Assembly: GCA_914767715.1 (NCBI GenBank) | Contig: OU612067.1 | Coordinates: forward strand, 33,206,162-33,270,161 | Origin: Membranipora membranacea | Lineage: Eukaryota > Bryozoa > Gymnolaemata > Cheilostomatida > Membraniporidae | Length of the DNA stretch: 64,000 bases | Reading direction: 5' to 3' | Shown here: one piece after another, positions 56,840 to 64,000 of the stretch | Position numbering within the stretch: the stretch's first letter is position 1 | How the letters are laid out: each line of letters starts with the position of its first letter | The notes under the pieces: model-generated | The model's database searches: none | What the model saw: the letters and a program-made list of their open reading frames with translations, nothing else | What the model was told of the DNA's origin: nothing | Translations under genes and position numbers: made by a program

Positions 56840-59800
56840 CTACGAGGCTGCTGGGCAATTGAAGCCGATCAGAAGAGCAATGTCGCAGGACTGAAGTGGT
56901 GTGAGCTTGTTTGCAATGTGTTGCAGACTCTTCCATTTCAATGCTGTTTCAGGTGTTGGAATGTGATCACGATTCCCAGGGATGCATGTCTGTGAGAAGG
57001 TTTGAGGAATGTAGATGTAGTCATCTGAGTTCAGTCCTCTTACTCTTAGCTGAGAGTATTTCCTGCAATTGACAGTCTGGTTTTGTGATGTCATTGTAGA
57101 CATCTTCAGTCTAGCGGGTGAAGATGGGGCATTGAGGTAATCGGCAGTGTCAGCAGATATAAAGGACGTATTAGACATACTGTCCACTAGAGCATAAACC
57201 AGAGTTTCCTTTTCTGGGTTCTCGGCTGAGGAGACATACACCGGAAGGATGGTTGTAGTGAGGCTTGAGTTTTGTGCAGAGTGGATGTTGTGGCTAACTG
57301 CTTCCTCCGTAACAGATGAGTTGTATTTTGAGTTGGACAGTCCTGAAGAATCCGTCCTACTGTCATGCAGGCATGTCGCGTGGTCTTCATTGCACTTGAC
57401 GCACTTGACTTTGACCCAGCAATTCTGTCTACCATTTCCCTTGCGCAAGCAGTGGAAGCACAGGTTCTCTTCCTTGATTATATCCTGTTGTTTGGCATAT
57501 GGCAGCTTGGACAACTTGCGACAGTCGACGGTGTCATGTGAATCCTTTGTCTTACAGTTGTGACACATCTTGCTTGGATTTTTAGAGAAGGAAGGTTTAC
57601 CATCTTCATGTGTGTTAGATGGAAGAGGGCTAGCAGAGACAGTGTTGAGAGTTGTTGCTGGTTTGATGGTAGAATGCTTCTTCTGGTTTTTAGCATACTT
57701 AGTCATGGCTGCCATTGACGTGGTGTTGTTGTTGAGTAGGAATGCTTCCTTTTTGACAAACTCTGTGTAGTCATGGAAGGATGGATGAGTCTTGCGATCA
57801 TATTTGATAGATCCTGTTATGCGTGACCATTTTTCCATCAGTTTTGTTGGAAGGGAATTGGGGAATATCCTCATACTTCGTGAGACACTGAGCCTTTCTA
57901 GGTCAGTTATAGAAGACATTGTGGTGATACACTGGCTAAGGAAGTTGGAGTATTGCTCAAGAGCTTTACCATCACCATAAGATATTTGTGGCCATTCTTC
58001 CAACCGATCCTTGTAGGCTTCAGTGATATCGAAAGGATCTCCATACAATTCATCGAGTTTCCTTCTAGCATTGTAGTAGGCGTCTGGGGTGTTGAGAGAC
58101 AAGAACCCTTTGACGGCATCAAGTGAGTCTCCACTGAGGTAGTCTTCGAGATAAATCAGCTTCTGTTCAGGCAGGAGTGACTTATTTCCTGCTAGCAAAT
58201 CGAATGTGGTTCGCCATTTTGGATACTGTATGATATCAGAGGAGAATTTGAATGGTTTGGCTGGAGGCAGACTGTTAATGTCTACAGACTGCTTAACAAG
58301 CTGTACCATTGATGAGTCACCCCCCATAGAGCAATGACTGTTGTGTGATCGAGAGAGTTCTGCAGGGGAGCAAGTAAGTCTGTACTGATAGCTACGAATT
58401 TCATCTTTGGCCTTCAATATTTTCAATTGCATTTCCAACGACTCCAGTTCTGAGGGTACACTGGTATGAGGTTGATGGCCATAAAGAGAGTTCTGGTTTG
58501 CTTGGTGTGAGGCCATTGAAGGCAGATAATCGAGTCGTGTAGAAGCCAAATTAGGCACTGGAGGGGTAATTCCATGTGAAGCGGGCTGTTCCACAGACTG
58601 AATATGACTAGGAGTTATCCGGTTTATAGAGCTGCTTATGGGAGGGTATAATGACCCTGGCTGAGATTGTGGGTTTGTGCGCACACTACCACTGTGGGTT
58701 AATGAGCGATCAGCATAAGTATGAGAAGCTGACGGAGGTTGGTATGAAATACCAGGTACAGGCGGATGGCAAGTATTTACACCTGACTGAGAGTTGTTGA
58801 TTAAGCCCTGAGGGTTACATGCTGTTTGCATAGAAGCTTGTATAGAATCTGAATGAGAGTAAGCATGTTGATAACCTGGAGTTGCAATACTTTGAGATTG
58901 CATCGAGGGGGCGTGGTTAGGTACACCTGAACCATATAGACTAGTTCTACCTTGATGATCATACATGGTAGATGAGTATGACGTGCTAGGCATAACTGAG
59001 TGTTGCATCCAGCGAGCATATGGGACCTGATTTATTGTCCCCGCTGAAGGGTGATTCAGGGTAGCTGGATTACCCTGATTATATGGCTGACCAGATGAAT
59101 GGAGCCATGGTGGAGGAGGAGCATGGTTAATCGTCCCCTCAGATGAGTGAGTGAGGGTAGGGGGATCACCCTGGTTGCTTGGCTGAACAGATGAGTGGAG
59201 CCATGGAGGAGGAACATGATTGGTTATCTCCTTTGATAAGTGATTCAAAGTATGATGAGTACTCTGGTTGGTTGGCTGACCAGATGAATGAAGCCATGGT
59301 GGAGGAGGGGTATGATTAGTTTTCCCCCCTGATAACTGATGCAAGGATGATGGGATATGAGAGATTATCCCCCTTGGCTGATTACCACCTATATTTGGCC
59401 TATGTACCGGTACATTTGGGTTATTTGGAATTCCCCCGGGGCCGTGATATTCATTGTTGTAATATGAATTCGGATACTGATGATTAGGGTACCCTGAATA
59501 TTGCTGAGTGTGTGCAGCAGGCTCTAAATATGTAGACGCCATTGCTGCACTGGTGTGTGTTGTAGATGGTATTTGTGCGCCTGAATTGTAAGGCGTATCG
59601 TGGTGAGTGTTGTTGAAGATTTGAGAGGCAGTTGATGAGTTGTCTTCTCTTTCGTTAAACTGTCGAACAGGGGTGGCGGCAATGTTTGATGAGGAGTTGT
59701 CTCTCTCTCCTTGTAGATCCTGATTGTTCATCGTTGGTTGGTGCGGAAGAGCTGATCGGCTAGTAGAAGTAGGAGGTAGATTGTCATTTCCTAACTGGGA

Positions 59801-60028
59801 AGCTGCTGGTGAGTTGAGATTATCTGATTCAGCTCCAGGTAAGTTGTCAATTGCTTGTTGTTGAGTAGGTTGCAGGTCAGGATCATGTTGGCGGTAGTAG
59901 TTTTGTAACCTCAGTATTAGCTCAGCTTTATTACCAGATTTGTTGAGGTGAAGGCTGCTGAGTTCATCTTTGAGCTCGTTATTACTCCATCGCTCAATGC
60001 TGCTGATGAAGCGCTGCTGCAGAGACAT
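56840..60028 (-). CDS. gag: BEL/Pao Gag with N-terminal SAP-like motif and C-terminal protease start
   Basis: 1062 residues from ATG at 60028. Residues about 10-47 match a SAP DNA-binding motif (RWSNNELKDELSSLHL, SGNKAELILRL). A long Pro/Ser/His/Asn-rich linker follows, with four degenerate repeats of PPPWLHSS type (about 238-348). Residues about 590-745 match the BEL-type capsid region DUF1759 (PKWRTTFDLLAGN, LDELYGDPF). Cysteine knuckles lie at 822-836, 857-870 and 876-888; the middle one has Asn where the CCHC ligand His is expected. An aspartic-protease-like start (ALVDSMSNTSFI) lies at about 946. The frame ends in TAG at 56840-56842 within the conserved stretch before RT. Gag packages the element RNA into particles. 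Confidence 0.85.
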   Translation of the reverse strand: MSLQQRFISSIERWSNNELKDELSSLHLNKSGNKAELILRLQNYYRQHDPDLQPTQQQAIDNLPGAESDNLNSPAASQLGNDNLPPTSTSRSALPHQPTMNNQDLQGERDNSSSNIAATPVRQFNEREDNSSTASQIFNNTHHDTPYNSGAQIPSTTHTSAAMASTYLEPAAHTQQYSGYPNHQYPNSYYNNEYHGPGGIPNNPNVPVHRPNIGGNQPRGIISHIPSSLHQLSGGKTNHTPPPPWLHSSGQPTNQSTHHTLNHLSKEITNHVPPPWLHSSVQPSNQGDPPTLTHSSEGTINHAPPPPWLHSSGQPYNQGNPATLNHPSAGTINQVPYARWMQHSVMPSTSYSSTMYDHQGRTSLYGSGVPNHAPSMQSQSIATPGYQHAYSHSDSIQASMQTACNPQGLINNSQSGVNTCHPPVPGISYQPPSASHTYADRSLTHSGSVRTNPQSQPGSLYPPISSSINRITPSHIQSVEQPASHGITPPVPNLASTRLDYLPSMASHQANQNSLYGHQPHTSVPSELESLEMQLKILKAKDEIRSYQYRLTCSPAELSRSHNSHCSMGGDSSMVQLVKQSVDINSLPPAKPFKFSSDIIQYPKWRTTFDLLAGNKSLLPEQKLIYLEDYLSGDSLDAVKGFLSLNTPDAYYNARRKLDELYGDPFDITEAYKDRLEEWPQISYGDGKALEQYSNFLSQCITTMSSITDLERLSVSRSMRIFPNSLPTKLMEKWSRITGSIKYDRKTHPSFHDYTEFVKKEAFLLNNNTTSMAAMTKYAKNQKKHSTIKPATTLNTVSASPLPSNTHEDGKPSFSKNPSKMCHNCKTKDSHDTVDCRKLSKLPYAKQQDIIKEENLCFHCLRKGNGRQNCWVKVKCVKCNEDHATCLHDSRTDSSGLSNSKYNSSVTEEAVSHNIHSAQNSSLTTTILPVYVSSAENPEKETLVYALVDSMSNTSFISADTADYLNAPSSPARLKMSTMTSQNQTVNCRKYSQLRVRGLNSDDYIYIPQTFSQTCIPGNRDHIPTPETALKWKSLQHIANKLTPLQSCDIALLIGFNCPAAS

Positions 60029-60745
60029 AGTTTGGTTTAGTATGTAGAGTGTGGTATCTCCGAGAATATTACAGCTGATGCACTAAGGGCAGGGGCCGGC
60101 GCACGGTGTGTAGGTTTTACAATTACAATAGTAATGGCTGGGTGGTATCAACTGACAGAGTACCACAAGATAATGACAATATGATTGCATGTAACAACAT
60201 GGAATGAAGATGAACCTAATGTGTGTATGTATGCAACTATACAGGGAGAGCGTGTAAGTACAAATACGATAAGGTTGTCAAAGTGTCAGCAAGGAATGTA
60301 AAGGTCAGACTAGGGCTGTGCTTGTATGACAGCTTAGCTGAGCATAGAATGTTAGTATCAATGAATAGGATATTGTGCTGCTAGTTTACTGCAGGCAATA
60401 TAATGTCAATGCAGATTTAGAGCTGGGAAATGAGCAGACAACTTTCTCAAGAATGGAATTCTGGGTAATTGCTTGATTTCACCACTGTATCAGAGCAGAA
60501 TGCTCGTAGGTAGAGAAGTATGACTTCTGAGGGTAGTATATGATATATGACAATCAGCATACAATGTTAGTGTTCATTATAGTCAGCAACATATCTGTCG
60601 ACCGATAGTATTAGCGTGAATTCTTCACCACAGCAGCACTGGAAGCAGGCTCTAGAGGAGTAGTGTTGAATATCGCAGTTTATCGCTAGAGGGACATCAG
60701 TAGTAGACTTATATAGCATAACATCTGAGCTGGGTTATATGTACT
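60029..60745 (-). other. BEL/Pao 5' leader
   Basis: Region between the 5' LTR and the Gag start. No long open frame or recognised motif. Confidence 0.5.
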
Positions 60746-60763
60746 ATAGCGCCGTCTTCTCCA
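60746..60763 (-). other. Candidate primer-binding site
   Basis: On the minus strand TGGAGAAGACGGC begins 10 nt inside the 5' LTR edge. It starts with the TGG expected opposite a tRNA CCA end. I did not match it to a tRNA. Confidence 0.3.
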
Positions 60764-60773
60764 ATGTGTTTAC

Positions 60774-61563
60774 TGTATTGCGAAGGCTATTTTGAATTCC
60801 GTGTGTATGACGCAGTGTATTGTTTTACTGATTTACTGGTAAACCTGTGGAAAGGTAAAATGAATTAATAATATGTGTAAGAGAGAAAAACGAATGAGCG
60901 AATGAGTGTGCTACGAGAAATAGCTGATGTGATGCTGACAAGCATCAAACAATGAAAAAACTCTCTTGTTATAATTAATTCCTCAATTGAATGAACGGTT
61001 ACGTCATTAACCAAAGGAAAAAATGTACATGATTCTAAATAGTACACGAAGAAAAACTCACACATTATGAGCGGATATAATAGCGATCCAATATAATAAT
61101 TATGAGCATAGGTGACTAGTCCTGTGTACATCAACTGTAAATAATAATTGATTATGAGGACATATTTATACATTGACAAGTTGCACACTACACATGAACG
61201 AATGAATGTAAGGGATAACAGTTCAATAACATGAGAAATATGAGATTTGTGTTGTGTGTATGCACTGTAAAAAGAGTTGTAGAAAAATACACTTACAGGG
61301 TAACTGAGTGCTCTTAGCTGTGATGTAAACAGTACGCAAACTCGATGACTAGTGAATATTATGATTTCTGTCACAGATAGGTTTGGTCTGCGTGACAAGA
61401 TAAGAGGACTGCATTCTATTGTTAGAAATGTCAGATCATAGGCTTATAGTCCATTTATAGAGTATTTAAATTGTATTATCTGCTAAAAATAGCAACAGAA
61501 ATGTCCCTTGCACAAACTACCGTTTACCGACCCCTAACGCCAGCGCTATCTAACATCGTTACA
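60774..61563 (-). repeat. 5' LTR of the BEL/Pao element
   Basis: 790 bp, lying upstream of gag on the minus strand, where it would supply the promoter. Lacks 5 bp (ACAAC-type slippage near 61520) compared with the 3' LTR. Confidence 0.9.
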
Positions 61564-61568
61564 CTCTC
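61564..61568 (+). repeat. Right target-site duplication of the BEL/Pao element
   Basis: CTCTC directly after the LTR end TTACA, followed by CTTACTTGGGTCTACC as in receptor 2 intron 6. Confidence 0.6.
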
Positions 61569-61852
61569 CTTACTTGGGTCTACCATGTGAATAAGTTTCA
61601 GCATTAGAATTCTGATATTTGAAATGCTGTGACTCTCAATCTTTTACGTATTAACCTTAGTCGGCATTGGAAATCAGTGGGTTGAAGGACTCAGCTTTGT
61701 TTCTGCCATAGAAATGGACGAAATCATCAATTTACATCAAATGAGATTTTTAGAATGACCTAATAAAAAATTTTGATTTTTAAGTAGGTAACCACTTAAT
61801 ATAAGTTTTTGAAAATATACGCTCAGCTTACAGACAGGAAAACGCTTTTTAG

Positions 61853-62063
61853 GCCCCAGCTAACCCGGTGTGCACAGAATTCAAGGAATATGCCATAGAA
61901 ATTTCCAGAGGTACAACGACTGCAAAGATATTTTCTGATGTATCAAATATCAAAATAGATACAGACTGGGGACAGCTTCTCTCAGTTAAGATACGGACAG
62001 TGAACAGTGATGGTGTAAGATCAACTAGTGTAGCTATCATTTCTACAACTACTATCTCAACTG
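61853..62063 (+). CDS. Receptor 3 exon 7: end of FN3 unit 2
   Basis: 211 nt, the same length and phase as receptor 2 exon 7. It reads from APANPVCTEF to LLSVKIRTVNSDGVRST. It lies beyond the BEL/Pao element, which separates it from exon 6 by 9.5 kb. Confidence 0.7.
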
Positions 62064-62478
62064 GTTAGTGAGACACACTGACAAGTTTATTCCGGAAACA
62101 ACATATAATGTATAGTATAGGTATGTATATTATTGTATTGTATCATTGGTGATTAAATCATTTTTTGGTTGAGAGCACTGTTGTAAAAACAAAGGATATG
62201 AAATAAAATCTAAACTGACTTAAATAATCCATTCGAAAAAGTGTAGCTTGTATTGTATTGTTTTTTTATGAAACAGACACTATCATAACAGTGATGATAA
62301 AAATCGTATGCTGGTGATAGCTCTCAGTTTAGGTCTTATGCATAAAGCTGTTGTTATAAAAGGTCATAAAATAGTTGCAAAAAGCTAAACTGTTGTTTGT
62401 TTGGCAACGTTTTGGTCTGAATCTGAAAGCATTTCGAGAGGATATCCTTGGGGTTTAGTTAAAAACAATCCTGTGATG

Positions 62479-63130
62479 TCACTGGTGGCATTCACCATCT
62501 AAAATGGTAATAGAATGTTTACAAAAAAGAGAGAAGCTAAAATCATTTAGCTGAGGTAACTGTAAAGCTATACATCGCTCCTCACACTCGAATGCAGGGA
62601 GGATAACCCTAAAGGCTGATATCTGTATACTCTCAAGTCTAGCCTTGCTTCCATCAGAGAGAAAGGTGTAAAACGCTGGCATAGGATATAACTGATCTAA
62701 TATAAGTTATATAAATAATCTTCAGACCCGTTTCATTGAGACCAATTGATTTAAGTTTACGCATGAGAAAAAGACAAGTCTTGCATTTAGAGACTAGGTG
62801 AGCAATGTGCTTGTTAAACCTGAGCTTGTGGTCGACATAAATTCCTAAAAAAATTACATAAGGTTGGGGTAGTAGGAGATTTCCATTTGAATTTACTGCA
62901 GGAGAAAAATTAGCATGGGTAGATAGTGACCATTGAATTTTCCTCAGACCATGGTTGTGTGGCTTCGATTGGTGGTAAATAATAGCACTCTAAAGTTTAC
63001 ATCAGATACAGGTGTATAAAAAGACGTGTCATCAGCATATTCGACATGAGAAAAAATAGGGACTTTGAGATCATTACAGTAGATAAGCCATAGTATTGGG
63101 CCCAGTTCAGTGCCCTGTGGTGTTCCAACC
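62479..63130 (-). mobile_element. LINE fragment A, receptor 3 copy
   Basis: Minus strand encodes RLESIQISAFRVILPAF near 62640, EYADDTSFYTPVSDV near 63020 and GTPQGTELGPILW near 63110. A 76-bp piece at about 62690-62766 is missing from receptor 2 between two ACGC bases. Confidence 0.65.
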
Positions 63131-63960
63131 TGATGGCAAGAGATGACACTCTCAATGAATGCCTTGTAGGCTAGCCTGATGGTCTAGTTTTGATAGTCTT
63201 CTCATAATATATAGACGTTTGCTGATATTATCTGTGATACTTTCTGAGAATTGAAGATTTGAGGTGAATCTTTCGACGTTATTCAGTTTGATGGTGAGTG
63301 GGTCTGGGTTGGGGCCCTGAAGGAACAATTCTTTGGTGGAATTGATGATTAGATAGTCTTGATCACCCCAGGAGGCAATATTCGTGACCTCGACTCGTAT
63401 GTTGGAGTTTCCCCTCTATTTATATTTTCTAGTATGTATCGTCGACGTATTTTAGTATGGAGAATTTGGTTTGAGATGAATTCATTGTCTCCACATACAG
63501 GGAAACCAGAATAGGCGAGAGTACACACTGAAGTTTCTGCTGGTGTTCATACATCGTCACCAGAATTTAGGGTTTGTGTTCTATGTGTTAGAAAGCTGGA
63601 AACCCAGGTAGTGATGTTAGAGTGGATGCTTTTATCTTTCAGGTTCTCAATATTGATGATAACAATGGTGCTTTCAAGATGTTTGGATACAATATCAACA
63701 TAATCAGGGCTTTGTCAGTACCTCTGTTGCGTTTGTAGGGGAACTGGTTCTAACCATTTAGCTACCACAGATATTGTAAGGGCGATAGGCTGGTAGTTTT
63801 GGTACCTGACACTTTTGGGATCAAAATAACAGATGTGGTTATCCAAATCTAAGGCACAGGTTGCAGTTCTTATAGACAAAATAAATAGGTCACAGATAAT
63901 TTGAGACACAGCATCGAAGGAATAAGTAGTAAAGTTATCATCAATAGTAGGTAAACAGGA
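63130..63960 (-). mobile_element. LINE fragment C, receptor 3 copy
   Basis: Corresponds to 19991-20700. 63715-63909 encodes RT-start remnants (QNYQPIALTISVVAKWLEP). It is longer than the receptor 2 copy around 63260-63420. Confidence 0.55.
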
Positions 63961-64000
63961 GTATCAAAACTTGGTTCAAATCTGCAGAAAAACTGCAGTA

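Larger units (their letters stand above)
52580..61563 (-). mobile_element. BEL/Pao LTR retrotransposon, nearly intact, antisense in receptor 3 intron 6
   Basis: 8984 bp bounded by two LTRs (52580-53374, 60774-61563) that start TG and end CA. Coding runs on the minus strand: leader, gag (60028 to 56840), protease, RT, RNase H, integrase (to 53408). I counted nine base differences and one 5-bp indel between the LTRs, about 1%, which suggests a recent insertion. Receptor 2 lacks it at the same place. One in-frame TAG separates gag from pol. Confidence 0.92.
35541..62063 (+). pseudogene. Receptor 3 (exons 1-7 in window), frameshifted paralogue of receptor 2
   Basis: Exons: 35541-35598 (signal peptide), 35854-36078 and 49778-49986 (F5/8C-like), 50251-50390 and 51902-52064 (FN3 unit 1), 52307-52392 and 61853-62063 (FN3 unit 2). 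Splice sites match receptor 2. Exon 3 lacks 28 bp present in receptor 2 (13212-13239), so it is 209 instead of 237 nt. The phase no longer fits exon 4, which then meets TAA at 50284-50286. Without another splice route the product would stop after the F5/8C domain. Introns 2 and 6 carry large insertions. The gene continues past the right edge, so exons 8 onward are unseen. Confidence 0.7.
62064..64000 (+). other. Intron 7 of receptor 3, left part
   Basis: Homologous to receptor 2 intron 7 from 16383, including LINE fragments A and C but not the 17350-19990 segment. It runs off the window. No exon is seen. Confidence 0.6.

Overview
The window looks like AT-rich nuclear DNA from an early-branching invertebrate animal. 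Genes are split by GT-AG introns, receptors are built from animal extracellular modules (F5/8 type C, fibronectin III, Sushi), and the DNA is full of eukaryotic transposons (hAT, BEL/Pao, non-LTR LINEs, foldback elements, a tRNA-derived SINE). A sponge is my best guess from the short introns and the receptor style. The species is inference.

The backbone is a head-to-tail cluster of three paralogous single-pass receptor genes on the + strand. Receptor 1 is seen only as its last intron and last exon (1-4768). Receptor 2 is complete (6811-31725): I could join 22 exons with matching phases into a 1188-codon frame encoding signal peptide, F5/8C-like domain, eight FN3 or FN3-like units, one Sushi domain, a transmembrane helix and a tyrosine-rich tail. 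The tail carries PPxY, ITSM-like, YxN and paired YxxL motifs. Receptor 3 has exons 1-7 in the window (35541-62063) and runs off the right edge. Each copy shows damage or a question mark: receptor 1 has a stop that removes the paired YxxL motifs, receptor 2 has an in-frame TGA in exon 13 unless an upstream donor is used, and receptor 3 has a 28-bp deletion that shifts the frame in exon 3.

Because the paralogues align in introns and intergenic DNA, they serve as empty-site controls for insertions. A hAT element (58-4465) lies in the last intron of receptor 1. A 4.8-kb foldback element (7699-12479) lies in intron 2 of receptor 2. A 12.8-kb block with short inverted ends (about 36312-49113) lies in intron 2 of receptor 3 and contains a 350-bp satellite, a SINE and strong hairpins. 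A nearly intact BEL/Pao retrotransposon (52580-61563, antisense) lies in intron 6 of receptor 3. Intron 7 of receptors 2 and 3 holds a layered set of dead LINE fragments.

The most interesting biology is the receptor cluster itself, which resembles a recognition-receptor array with immunoreceptor-like tails, together with the BEL element, whose Gag starts with a SAP-like DNA-binding motif and is separated from Pol by one in-frame TAG codon. All assignments rest on reading motifs and internal comparison. No database search was run.
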